DNA of 64,000 nucleotides from Scolecobasidium constrictum UM 578 (taxonomy: Eukaryota > Ascomycota > Dothideomycetes > Venturiales > Sympoventuriaceae): assembly GCA_000611715.1 (NCBI GenBank), contig AZYM01000147.1, positions 124,001 to 188,000 on the forward strand, written 5' to 3'. The notes beneath the pieces are model-generated. The model worked only from the letters and a program-made list of their open reading frames with translations, searched no databases and was not told where the DNA came from. The translations under genes and the position numbers were made by a program. Of this stretch, positions 18,415-30,600 are shown one piece after another. Position 1 is the stretch's first letter. Every line of letters starts with the position of its first letter.

Positions 18415-21275
18415 ATGGCTGCAGGAATAGCAAACACATCCACCATAGATCTCGGAGAGGATTTGAATTGCGCAGTATGTAATGCTCTCACCGCTGCAGC
18501 CCCACCGCATTCACCAGAAGGCAGTGGACATATACTAACACGCCGTAGATATGTATGCAGATATTGTTCCAGCCTCTGACGCTCCTCGATTGTATGCACA
18601 CCTTCTGTGGAGCTTGCCTCAAAGATTGGTTCGCACACCAAGCCGCCAGTGCTCGCAGCTTGCATCCGTACACTTGCCCGTCATGTCGCGACTCGGTCAG
18701 ATCTACGAAGCGCTACCCGTTTATAATGAACATGCTGGAGAAGCATTTGGCAAAGAATCCAGACAAGGTCAGGTCAGAAGACGACAAGCAAGAGCATATG
18801 GAGAAGTACAAGCCGGGAGACAATGTCCTGCCAAAACTCAGACAGCGAGTGCCGCCTCCTGATCCTGAGGACGAAAGAGTCTTGAGCGAAGTCATGCAAT
18901 TGAGCTTGCAGGAAGCCGGAGTCACAAGTCAGAGCCTTTCACCGCCGGAAAGAAGACGACGAGGGGACAGTGGAGGCAGCAGAAGTCGAACGTCCTCGCG
19001 AAGTCCACGAAGGACAACAGCTGGCACAGCACCCACCGCATCCCGTGATGCCGCCCTACATGGCCCTCTGATTCCTCGGAATGAAGCTGAAGCGCGACAA
19101 GTCCAACATCAGTCAAGCTTGATTTCTTTACTGAGTGTGTCTGAGATGGACCCTCAAGACATGCAAGAGGAGATCACCCGCATGATTGCAGAAGAAGGCT
19201 TACTTGACGATGTGGATTTGAGCAATCTTGATTCAACACGCGAAGATGAGCTCAGCGAAAGAATCGCGGCAGCCTATCGGAGGCGCAAAGAAGAGGCGCG
19301 TCGCCGTAGACAAGGCGATGTAGACCCGACACATGATCGCAGCAGGCAACGCGACAGAAGCAATCAAAGGCCTTCCAATTCTCGACCTTCGAGTCGGTCT
19401 GGCACGGAGGAGCCTGCTGTGCGCACAGCCGATCGTCGCCGCCCTCCTGATGCTCGGCCACCGATATCCAACCCGCAGCTTATAGACTCTGCCAATCAAG
19501 GACAAAATCGACATCGAAGGAGTGGAAGCTCCAGCAGCAACAGACCAAATGTACGAATAGATAGCGCGAATGACGTTACCTCGTCCAATTTCTCCGCATC
19601 CGGCTCCGCTACGGCACGCACCGATGACCGCCGCAGGAGATCTAACGAAAGGAGTGCCACGGATCCGAGCAGGACAGTCGCAATGGCACGTCCATCCGCA
19701 CCATCGAATTCTGGATCAGCACCTTCAACCCCACGACTTGGCGAGCCGCCTCTGCTAACACCAAGGACACATGCCAGACAAAGATCAGGCAGTAACCCGC
19801 AGCGATCACCGCGACTAGGAAGCTCATCGACATTTCCACGCACAGCGCATAACCACAGCACGTCTTCCCTCCCGCTGGCTTCTGTCGGCACAACAATTGA
19901 TCGCGATATGTCACCCAGGCCCGGTACAAGTTCTTCAAATCCTCAGCCCCCAGTTAGGGACGCTACCACAGCTCCTTCACGAGCTCAGCCAAGACTGTAC
20001 AAAGAGCCGTCAATCTCATGCAGCAAATGCCAACGGCAGAATATTCAGTACGACGTACACTACAATTGTCCAGTGTGCTCACGTGAGTCGCAACTGTACA
20101 ATCTATGCCAGCCTTGCTTTCGACGAGGTGAGGGCTTCATGCACTGGTTAAGCTCAGAAACCTCAGTCGCTGGAGCTCATGGGCCGCACAATCACCATAA
20201 TGCTCCCAGTAGCGCAGACAGGCCGCACATATTCACAGCGGAACGCCTCGTGAAGCCAAGGCAGCTGCAGCCATCTCCGACACCGGACCATATGCATCAG
20301 CATCTAACCGAAGATGATCCAAGCAAGCGCTTTGAGAAAGGCGTGTTCTGTGATCTCTGCAGGTCATTCGCGAACAATTGCTACTGGAAGTGCGATGCTT
20401 GCAATGGTGGAGAATGGGGTTACTGCAATAGTTGCGTCATGCAGGGCAAGCACTGCACACATCCGTTGCAAGCTCTGAAAGCTATCGAAGATGAAGTTGA
20501 TCAGGCTACTGCCGCGAGTCAGGGCGATGGCCATCTGAATCTGACAGCACCATTGCGGCCGGAGGTTGAACATCAGCCATCGCCACCATCAACGCCGAAA
20601 TCGGCTTCCATCATTGATGGCCCAATTGTCGTGCCTTTGGCCAATCTGCCATTCAAGCCACTCACCTTCCATACACTCTGTGATATCTGCCATACACCGA
20701 TCCCGCCTTCAGTGACCCGCTACCACTGTCCTCAGTGCAACGGCGGCGACTACGACATCTGTATGAGCTGCTACCACGGTCTGGTTTCCACTGGAAAGAT
20801 TGGTCATGCGAACGGTCCACAAGGCTGGCGCAAATGTCTACAAGGACACCGCATGGTTGTAATTGGCTTCCAGGACTCTGCTGGAGGGCAACGTCGCGTC
20901 GTTGATCGCGATGTCGTGGGAGGCTGGACATTCGTGGAGGATTCAGCGCCGAACAACCAAAATTTGCCGGTAGCTCGGAAATGGCGGTGGAAAGAAGGCG
21001 ATGGAAAGGAGCAAGCTGTTGACCCTCAGTATCGCATGCGCGCGCACACTCAGAACCAGCGCCTGCCTCCAGATGGCGGCATAGGACTTGTCTTCTACGG
21101 CAAGTGGAACTACTTTCCAGAGGATGCATCTGACCAAGATCTATGCTTTCCTAAGGGTGCCGAGATTAGAGAAGGGGAGGATGTGAACGGCGACTGGTTT
21201 TGGGCATACTATGCCGGCAAGACGGGCCTCTTCCCCGCTGTCTATGTTGATTTCCTGAAGAAGGTTACGATGTGA
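18415..21275 (+). CDS. RING finger / triple ZZ-like zinc finger / SH3 protein, putative E3 ubiquitin ligase
   Basis: Exon 1 (18415-18474) encodes MAAGIANTSTIDLGEDLNCA; after a 74-bp intron (GTATGT donor, CCGTAG acceptor) exon 2 (18549-21275) completes 928 residues. The splice completes an N-terminal RING (CAIC, CMHTFCGAC, CPSC; C3HC4 type) at about residues 19-70. About 430 disordered Ser/Arg-rich residues follow. Three Cys-rich modules then start near residues 509 (CSKC..CPVC..CQPC), 620 (CDLC..CDAC..CNSC) and 730 (CDICHTPIPPSVTRYHCPQC..CMSC), the last with a ZZ-like CNGGDYDIC core. An SH3 domain sits at about 865-925 (FYGKWNYFPEDASDQDLCFP, DWFWAYYAGKTGLFPAVYV). The likely role is ubiquitin transfer (from the RING) to partners chosen by the ZZ and SH3 domains; specific function is unknown. 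Confidence 0.85.
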
Positions 21276-21330
21276 AGTTACGAAGTATATGTGATGAAGT
21301 CTAATGCCAATTCGGTCATGTCGCATGTGC

Positions 21331-21346
21331 GATAATCTTATCAGAT
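21331..21346. promoter_or_regulatory. Facing pair of GATA sites
   Basis: GATAA (21331-21335) is followed by TTATCAGAT (21338-21346), which is ATCTGATAA on the minus strand. It lies just past the end of the RING-SH3 gene, 1.2 kb upstream of the siderophore transporter start. It matches the binding preference of fungal GATA factors; function is inferred only. Confidence 0.35.
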
Positions 21347-22296
21347 GCCCGCTACTAGTCCCCTGAATCTTGATGTCAGGCTTCTCGATGTAAGCTAAGC
21401 CGTGTCCTTCCACATTTTGGATATTTTGTGCAACCACACGCGCCTCGCGGACCATGCAATATGTTTGCCTCCTCGAACGACAATGTCTCTTTAGCATTCA
21501 CCAGGCAATGCTCAGATTTTCACGAAAACTCAGGTAAAGCCCGAATCATCAGGCCCGGAACCGGGATCTTGTCACGCTTGAACGCCATCTAGAGACATTG
21601 AAGGTGCCATGATGTGATGTAGGATCCTAGGTGAAGATGCCTTGAATTTTGACACCATCTGCTCTTCTCGATGCGATGCAAATCAATGTACGGAAAGCAG
21701 CGAATTGCTTTTTTGTAGCGTGTCCCGCTTATCGTCCCACGAGGTTCCCAGGAAGCAGCATTGTCAGCGTAACATCGAACATCGGACCACAAAGGCAATG
21801 TTCAAGAGGCCCGAAAGTCCGATGACCTTGGCACAGCGGGTAAGAGCGAGGACTCTGGGAAGAAGAGGACCTTGCAAAGGCGCAGAAAAGCCCTCGCTTC
21901 CCGCGCAACCCCAGACGGCTGGGTTGTTCGGATAGCCTCATGCCGAATTTAAGCTATGCCTCTATGGTAAGCAAGGCTGAAATGCTCCGTCTTCAATGGT
22001 GAGAGAGCGAACAGAATTTGCACCTAGTTGTGCTCGGCGCAGGTCACACGAGCTCCACCAGAAAAAACCGCATCGATGGATAAGATTAGATCGTACTCAG
22101 GTCCAACATCGGCCACGCCGTCCTGCTGGATGATGTCGATTCAATGCAACCTTTTGTAAAGGTTGCGTGACGAAATGGCCTGAAATCTGCTTGGAAAGTC
22201 TTGGTTCTGAGTAAATTAGCGGACCGCTTTGCCTTGATAAGCATAGTGTCAGTGCTTGAGCCCATTTAGCCCGCATTTAGAGATCGTAAAGCTTTG

Positions 22297-22305
22297 ATCT
22301 GATAA
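22297..22305 (+). promoter_or_regulatory. Putative SreA-type GATA site ATCTGATAA
   Basis: The sequence ATCTGATAA matches ATCWGATAA, the element described for the fungal iron repressor SreA/Sre1/Urbs1. It lies 267 bp upstream of the start codon of the siderophore-iron transporter at 22572. Two further GATAAG cores are at 22079-22084 and 22236-22241. The expected effect would be repression of the transporter under high iron; this is inference from position and motif. Confidence 0.5.
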
Positions 22306-22571
22306 GCCCGGCAACCTGTATGTGGGGGAGATCAGCGGTTGTGCATGCGCAGAGCCGTGCAGAGAGCTCCCTCACTGTCAAATTATCGACCAGGGTCGTC
22401 CCGCTGGCCGTCCACGATGGTCCTCTTCGTATTGTGTCTTTTCAAAGGGTCTTGTCGCTCTTGTGCTACTTCACATATCTAGCAGCCCACTTGCTCCGTA
22501 GCTTGTGCTTCCTTCGACATTTCATTCGGGACTTGACACTGAAGTGATCAGCGAGCATCACCACCGCCACG

Positions 22572-24895
22572 ATGGCGATCACCGAAGGCGAGCAAGTTAA
22601 AGCGACCAACAGTGGCGACGATGTCAAAAATGGCGACTACGGACAGGAGCATGAGCGAGGAAGCGACAATTACGACTCTGAGAGCCTGGCCAGCTCGACA
22701 CAGGCTGGTGTCAAGAAGGTGGAGGCCATCAGTAAGATGTGGACGACAGGTGGGTTGGTCGTTGCATACTGCACGTAAGTTCAATGCCTTTTCCATCAAT
22801 CACTCGGAGCGCACCATGACATCGCTTCATGGACGAGCAAACTGTGTACCGATTACCGGGTCCTTGGGTAGCAACACCAGGTCCTCGCGAGGGACGATCG
22901 GTTCCGTTACTCTGGGATGGAATCAAGACCCGTCCACAGAACGTTTTCGAAGACTGACAGTGCATTTTCAGACTTTTGCTCATCGCAAATGTCACCTCAC
23001 TTGAGGTCCAGGTGACAGGTTTGATGGGTCCGTGGGCGACCAGCTCCTACGGGGCACATTCCTTGATCTCCACCGTGTCCCTCGTACAGAGTGTCGTCAA
23101 TTGTAGGTCTCGCCATTGAAATCTGTGTAGGCACCAAGCTAACATATAACAGCCGTAATCAAGCCGCCGATGGGTAAAATCGCGGATGTGTTCGGCCGAT
23201 TCGAGTCATTCTGCGTGTCCATTCTCCTCTACACCCTGGGCTACATTCAGCAAGCATCATCGCACAACATTGAGACATTCGCGAGCGCTCAGATCTTTTA
23301 TTCCGCCGGCAACCAAGGCTTGCAAATCCTCCAGCAGATCTTCGTCGCGGATACCACGGATCTTCTCAATCGTGCCCTGTTTTCCACCTTCTTCGATCTG
23401 CCTTTCTTATGGACTGTCTGGGCTGGTCCTGAGGTTGGACAAGCCGTCCTTGATGGACCCGGTAGTATGTGGCATGCAGCAGATCTCTCATGCTCCATCG
23501 CTAATGTGTGACAGAGTGGAACGATTCTCCATTCGACGTCTTACTGATCGAGCGGTCCGTGGCGCAAGGCATCGAGATAGCTGCCTTCGAGCCGTTGACC
23601 GCTCGGCCTTGAGAACACCGACTTCATTGATCTTGGGATCTGTTGCTAACTAGTAAAGGCTGGCGTTGGGGATACGGAATATGGGCAATCATCCTACCGA
23701 TCGTCTTCATCCCGCTGGCAGTGGTTCTGTTCCTGAACCAAAGGAAAGCGAAGAAGCAAGGTCTAGCCGTACCAAGTCCATTCCATGGCCAATCAAAGAT
23801 GGAGATTGCAAAGAACTTGTGGTACGATATGGATACGTTCGGCCTCATCCTATTCGCTGCCGCCATCTCTCTGATCTTGATACCCTTAACATTGGCTCCA
23901 CGCGCTTCGGGACAATGGGCCAACCCATCGATGATTGCCATGCTTGTGGTTGGCGGCGTATTGATACTCGTGTTCCCATTCTGGGAGCGATCAAAGAAAT
24001 TGGCACCGAAGCCATTCTTTCCTCCGGACCTGTTCAAGCAGAGAACGATAGTCGCAGGTAACCTGATCGCCTTCTTCTACTTCAGTAAGTTGTTCCAATA
24101 ATGCATGCGATCTGTCTTAACGTATTTGCAGTGGCTTTCTACCTGTCCATCTATCCCTACTTCTCTTCTTACCTCCAGATCGTCCAACGCAAGTCGCTTG
24201 CAGCAGCGGGCCATATCACGTCGACCTTCTCCTTCACATCCAGCGTCTCGTCCGTGGTGGTTTCACTCATGATAAAGTACACTGCACACTACAAGTACTT
24301 TATCACTTTCGGATGCTGTATCTACCTAATGGGTCTTGGGCTCATGTTCCACTACCGGCAAGAAGATGCTTCGACGGCGACCCTGGTCGGCACGCAAATT
24401 GCGGTTGGAATCGGTGGAGGCATGCTGAATGTGCCTACTCAGCTTGGTGTACAAGCTTCGGCGTCTCATCAGCAGGTGGCTATCGCGACAGCCGTCTGGC
24501 TCACCATTCTGGAGGTCGGTGGTGCCGTCGGCAATGCTATCTCGGGTGCCATCTGGAGCAGCAACGTACCGACAAAGCTCGAGAGTTATCTGCCCCCTTC
24601 AGCACAGGCCGATGCTCTAACGATCTATGGCAGCATCGGCAATGCCAGCGACTATGTGACTTATCCTCCAGGCTCACCCGAGAGGATTGCAATCAATAGA
24701 GCGTATCAGGAGACCATGAGACTTCTGCTCACAGCGGCTGTGGTCGTTGCTGCACCATTGATCCCACTCAGCCTGCTCATGAAGAACTACAAGCTTGATC
24801 AGATGGACCAGAAAGTTACAGGCAACATCGTTGGCGAGACCAAGCAGGGCGACGAGCGTCGGGAATCGCGACGGGGCAGCATCTGGGGCCGCTGA
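22572..24895 (+). CDS. MFS siderophore-iron transporter
   Basis: Five exons: 22572-22774, 22972-23102, 23153-23461, 23659-24084 and 24132-24895, giving 610 residues; the introns are 197, 50, 197 and 47 bp. The joined protein follows the SIT family (Arn/Sit1, MirB, Str1): ANVTSLEVQVTG, the conserved loop VIKPPMGKIADVFGRFESF (family variant of MFS motif A), GNQGLQILQQIFVADTTDLL and GWRWGYGIWAIILP, with about 14 hydrophobic helices. An acidic cytosolic N-terminus (about 60 residues) and a basic C-terminal tail flank the core. The family imports ferric siderophores across the plasma membrane by proton symport. The third intron joins at GPG/WRWGYG in phase 1 and contains in-frame stops. No siderophore synthetase gene is nearby, so the substrate could be a foreign or intracellular siderophore. 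Confidence 0.92.
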
Positions 24896-26215
24896 ATGAA
24901 AACTTCCTACGCTGGTCGGGTAATTCACAAAATAGCACGATCAGTATAGGCTGGAGTTGCTTCAGGGTGGTGCAGTGCATTAAGCCTGCCTGGGAGCCAT
25001 ACCAAAGTCGGTACTTAGGAACCTTATTCTGGTAGGGGCAAGGAAAGGGTAATGGATATGTTACTTCAAATGCTCACTGCTGATCTGATCCCCAACACTT
25101 GTCCATACACTACGTTTCAGACCTCTATTCCTTCCAATCATCGGACTTTTGAAACATTGCGAGCACCAGAGATGTCGCTCTGCTCTTCAACCACACGCAT
25201 GCGCTCGTGCGTTTCACAAAGAAAGCTTTTGTGGTCCCGTTTCGCAAGCGACGTTCGCTCGGTTGTTGTCGTGAACAAAGAAGACTGTCGTCATCAGACG
25301 CATTGTTTGTGCTGCTGCGCATGCTCCTGCCGCTGCGATGAAGAGATGGAATAGTGAAGAAGGAATTGTTAGATTGTTGCTAAGTAGACTCTTGTCTTCG
25401 AAGATCCCCACATCTCCCAGCACGGTCACGATTCCCATTAGTGCACTATCGTGTGGGCGCCAATCCAGTTTAAGCACTGGCGCTTTCCCCAAAGCTGCGG
25501 CAAGTGTAGAGGCTGGCCACGATAATCTCCCCTTCTCACGGGAGCAGCTGCACCGCCGAAGTCCTCGAACGTCGTCGTGCTTCGTTTTCCGCGTATTCTT
25601 GGAAGGAGAGCAGCGTGTAGCGTGTCTTTTGCAGCGATCTCGCACGCCTGCTGGATCTCATCGCGGTCGATCGAAGCCCCTCCTGCGACACATCTTCCAC
25701 CACTGAGATCCCGAAAGAGTCGCGACGCGTTGGACTGGTGCAGTGTGAGTAGCTGAAAGTCCAGACGAATATTCTGTGAGAGATAGCTGACCCAGCACTG
25801 AATCGAAGGTGGCTCTCCTCGCTGCCAGCTTTTCGACCGCAACCTCACCTTCGCTGCTTCTCCGCTGCAATTGCTCACCCGGACGAATTATTCCTCGAAA
25901 CTGATCGCTGTGAAGACAAATGTATGGACAATTCCTGCTGAGCCCGAACCTACGTCTATAGCTCACCGCACTTGCCGTGCCGTGGGAGAGCACACTGATC
26001 TCGAAGACAATTCCAGCTCTTTCCCCTTCAGCTAGGAGAGGTCAATCTCAGATCGCTAACTGCAAGATTGCATAGACCTGCAGTCAATTCATTCTCACGC
26101 GGATCATCGACACAAATCCAGAACTTCACAGTCGTGTCTCAGTCAACAGAAGCTTGAACATACTCTTCCATCAGAACGCCATATCTAAGCGCCCCCACAT
26201 TCGCTCACGAACATC
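24896..26215. other. Intergenic, no confident gene
   Basis: 1.3 kb between the siderophore transporter and CDC42. Overlapping minus-strand ORFs of 111-146 codons (25214-25993) lack family resemblance or a clear splice solution and are not called. The 3' portion is the CDC42 promoter/5' UTR. Confidence 0.45.
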
Positions 26216-26990
26216 ATGAGTCCCACTATAAAGTGAGTTCTGGGATCGCTGAATCTAAAGCGACGATCAACTGACGCCATTCAGGTGCGTTGTGGTCGGC
26301 GATGGTGCCGTCGGCAAGACATGCCTTCTCATCAGCTACACCACAAACAAGTTCCCCTCCGAATACGTCCCAACAGTTTTCGACAATTATGCCGTAACTG
26401 TCATGTAAGATTGTCTGCCTACTGGTATGCACGAGCATAGTCAATACTCACACAAACAGGATCGGCGACGAGCCGTACACCCTCGGCCTCTTTGATACCG
26501 CCGGACAAGAAGATTACGATCGCCTCCGACCTCTGTCGTACCCGCAAACCGACGTTTTCCTCGTTTGCTTCTCCGTGACATCGCCCGCATCATTCGAGAA
26601 CGTTCGAGAGAAGTGGTTCCCAGAAGTGCACCACCACTGTCCTGGTGTGCCCTGCCTCATAGTCGGTACGCAAGTGGATTTGCGGAATGACGATTCGGTC
26701 AGAGATAAGCTGGCAAAGCAGAAGATGCAGCCAGTGTCAAAGGAGATGGGCGAGAGAATGGCCAAGGAGCTCGGAGCTGTTCGTTATGTGGAATGCAGTG
26801 CTCTGACCCAGTTCAAGCTCAAGGACGTGTTTGATGAGGTAAGGCAATGTGAAGACATGACTGGCATAGCACTGGGCACCCTTCAATTTGGGACATCCGC
26901 TGACGTCTTCCACAGGCTATCGTGGCGGCGCTGGAACCACCGCCAAAGGAGGGCAAGAGGAAACGGAAGGGTGGATGTGTCATTCTGTAG
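26216..26990 (+). CDS. CDC42: Rho-family GTPase Cdc42
   Basis: Exons 26216-26232 (17-nt first coding exon), 26285-26404, 26460-26838 and 26916-26990 encode 196 residues; the introns are 52, 55 and 77 bp. The G-domain is complete: G1 GDGAVGKT, switch I with YVPTVFDNY, G3 DTAGQEDYDRLRPLSYPQTD, G4 TQVD and G5 ECSAL. The Rho insert region is present (LRNDDSVRDKLAKQKMQPVS). The C-terminus is a polybasic KEGKRKRKGG followed by CVIL, a CaaX box predicted to be geranylgeranylated. Near identity to fungal Cdc42 through KCVVVGDGAVGKTCLLISYT and the motif TVMIGDEPYTLGLFDTAG separates it from Rac1 (in-family judgement). The role is polarised growth, septation and actin/exocyst control at the plasma membrane. 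Confidence 0.95.
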
Positions 26991-27667
26991 AATTGATGCA
27001 TACCAGCAAATCCTCGCACTCGTAAAAGTGCCTTGTCGACCGTCCAGGCATCTTGTGCTCATCGACTGCACGGAGTTCAAATGGCGTTATGAGCCAGCCA
27101 AGGTGAAGCCTTCAGGCGTCTCGTCGAGCGAAATCATTTTGGGATACCTCATTCACATAGCCATTGCTTGCTGCCAACAGCGTTCTTGGAAGACTGAACT
27201 ACTCGTTCTTGATTTGGTCCAGGTTTTTGATCAGGGTAGAATTCAATTCCAATTTCTCCTTGCCGAGCAAGCTCTTCGTGCACTTACAAACATACGCAGT
27301 TAACGCCAGCCTCTCCTAGGCAGGGCTTTGATGATCTTAGCCCTGCATAGCCATATCAGACCCATCCGAGTATTGATCTATGCCGAAAGACCTTTCTGCA
27401 GCAAGGCGTCGACACTTCCGCTGCCATTCCGCGGGACCAGAGGAGATCCCTGGATTCCGATAAGTTGTGAGAACGCGACTAAAATGCGCCCAGTGGTGAC
27501 GGCGAGGCAGGTCCCTGACAACGGTCGTCACGCGTTGCTATGTGATAAGCTCCTTGCCGATTTCTGCCAACCGCCTACTTTAATCCACAAATCTTCTTCA
27601 CCAACTGCTAGCTCCATCCCTCGGCTTGTATCGGTACCCTCTCGCTTACCGGCGGGCTTCTGACACG
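26991..27667. other. Intergenic / UTRs
   Basis: 677 bp between CDC42 and the coiled-coil protein gene. No additional gene seen. Confidence 0.5.
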
Positions 27668-30600
27668 ATGCTGCGAGCGAAATCTCCTTTCAAGAAGAAG
27701 TCCCCTAAGATTGAGCAAGGCGAGGAGATGCCTGCGCCGGCACGGCCGCTGCTTCACCACTACAGCAGTGTGCAGGAGTTCCACGAATTGCAGAAGCAGC
27801 AACATCTGATGAACAGCAATGCATGGGCACAGCAGAAAGTCCGCTCGCGAACCAATTCGGTTTGTCCTCTCATCTATCCCGTGCACGAGTGGACCACTGA
27901 CTTGTCACAGGCCAGCGCAGGCGAGCTGGTCCTTTCTCTCGCAGATGAGTCTACCCACGAGCGCACAGAGGCGAAGACGCCGAAGCCGAAGAGGAAGGTC
28001 CCAGCGCCGCTCAAGCTCATCCCCGAGGCCGCAAGTGAGGCCATTCCGACGCAACGCGACAGCCTCGAGAACAAGAAACACCGCGTGATGCAAGCGCAGC
28101 TGAGCCTACTAGCTCACGAGAATGACGAAGAGGCTGCACGTCTACGCTCAAGTACTGTGTCTAGCCCGAATGCTAGTGTCGAACATCTCGGTCGTCCGAA
28201 GAGCCCTGGCAAGAAGCTGTTCCAGAAGTTCTTCCGTCAACACACGTCCACAGAATCGCCTCCAAAGATATCGCTAGAGTTCGAGGAGACGCCAGAAAAG
28301 GCAGCGAAGATTCTCGGCAAGGAGAGCCTGACCCGCAAGAAAGCAAGCAAGGCCGCCAAATTGCGAACTAGCGAAGAGCAGAGGATCCTCTCTAAGCTGG
28401 ACTTCAAGTGCGTAGGCGACGAGACGACACGTAGTCGTGCGAACACGGATACTTCGACCGATATCTCCCCTTCGACTGCGGAGTTCGACGCGCCTACGGA
28501 TTGCGAGATCCGTAGTATTGGTGGCGTTGGTCGTCATGCTACCAGAGTGGCCACCTCGGCAATGCAACGCACCGTTAGCGATACCGCTACAATCCAGGCG
28601 ACTGTTAGCGGAGATGGACTTCGCGGTCGTTCGAGCGACTTCTATCCTTTCGAGCACCACCACAAGCATCTGCGCTACATGAACAACGCGATCCCTCCCA
28701 CGCCACCGAGCAAGGACACTCGCCGCGAGAAGCGTCCGGCAGTTACAGAAGTCCCGCCAATGGATGTCGCAGCTGTGTTGAACGACGACCCGAACACTCC
28801 GGACACAGCGTTTCGCGTTATGAGCAAAGGAGAGAAGGCGATGCCCACACCCAATGCATACCGTAACGACTATCTCCACCTTGTGCTGAACAAGCCAAGC
28901 ATTCCGTCGCTGCGCGGAAACTCTTCCATTCGATCTGCGTATGGCTTTGTGATCTCTCCTTCTGCTGAGCTCGCCAACGGCGGCGTCTTCGGTTCTCCGA
29001 CTGCTGGTCCACAGTTCATCGAGTCGCCATCGGTTTCCCGTTCCGCAGGCCTGCCGAGCTCGCGTGAGACTTCGTTCGGCTCATCGAAGGTCACACCGCA
29101 GCGTAGTCGCCGGTTGAGTAGACGTTGGAGCGACACGTCGCTGGCAGCATGGAAGGTGCAAGCCGACCAAGCGATGCCGTGCCTTCCTCCCACGTTCTAC
29201 TCTCCATACAACTTCAATGTGCCTGCCAACTATCGAAACTTTACTCGCTCGAGTGCAAATGTAAGTCTCAAAAGGTGACAATTGTTGCATACAGCCTGCT
29301 CCGATTGTGTTGCCTTATTGTAATGTTTTGAGGTCATCCTATTGTCCTCAATGAGCCCTGCTTTTGTTTGCCCTCACTTTCACTTCAGATCTGGAGTGCT
29401 GCCTGCCAGTGCCGCACTTACTTCGCCCATAATTCTGAAACTCATCATTACTTACATTCTCATTCACCTCGAATATTCGCAAAGACTGATTCAATTCGCC
29501 AGGACGACCCTTCGCTTTACCATCTCCCGCAAGCTGCTGCCGTGGGCGATCTTGAAAGCTGCGCATCGTAAGCATCAGAAAGTTACTCTCAAACGCAACG
29601 CGACACTGATTCGAGAACAGAAGCGAAGGCAAAGGCACACCTCCAACTTCGGCCGAGTCTTCCTTTTCTGCGCAGAACAACGTCTCCTATCCACATATCC
29701 CGAACGAAGAGGCGACGCCCGTGGCAAAGCAGCGACGCTTCGTTGTCAAGAAGCGCTGCTCATCGAACATCGCCGCTGCCGCTCGTAACCACGCCGCTCA
29801 AGGTCTGAGAATAAGCACTGGTGACGAACAGAACATGCACCAAGAACCAATTGGCTCTGTCGCCATGGAGAGTGCATCGTTTCCGAGAGGGCCACCAAGC
29901 GCCATACCACCTCCCCTCAATGTGATGCGCTCGAAGAGCTCAGAGTCCTTGCCTGCGAATGAGGAGCTCGATGCTTTTCTTTCCCTTCACCTGCATCTCG
30001 ACCACAGCACTGGTGCGATTCATCGCATCATCAGCCACAGCATTCATGAGAGCGTTAATGCCATGAAGAAGAAACACAACGAGACAATGGAGCTCTTGAC
30101 CACATCGTTCGCGGATCTTCTGAGTAAGGTGAACAGTGTTGGTGAGCAGAACAACCAGAACTCGGACGGAATGAATGCATTCAAGGTGGAGATGAACGGC
30201 AAGATCATGGATCTGACAGATCTGGTCCAGTCCAAGGTAAGCCATTCAAGCGCATATGAACATTGAGCCGTCCGAATACTGACAAGACTAATAGGTACTT
30301 GGCCCGGTCAGCCAGGTCGTGGACAACAGTGCGAAGCTTGACCATACCCTCAGTCATCTCCTCGACCGCGTTGTCGCCTTGGAGAAGAATCAGAAAGAGC
30401 TTATGGAGACCATTGCGCTGAAGAGCAGCTCTCGAGAGCACTCAATAGCAGCATCGTCTTCTAGAGTCGAGCCAGCAGCTGTCGCGGCAACGAACGCTTC
30501 ACCACATCATTCCTACGTGGGAGCTCCAAACTACGCCGTCACTTATGCTCCACCGTACACCAACAACCACGCGACCGCGAACAGCGGTGCCTACTCATAC

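Larger units (their letters stand above)
21276..22571. other. Intergenic with GATA-type sites upstream of siderophore transporter
   Basis: 1.3 kb without a supported gene. It contains several GATAA(G) sites, listed separately, and is the presumed promoter of the siderophore transporter. Confidence 0.5.
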
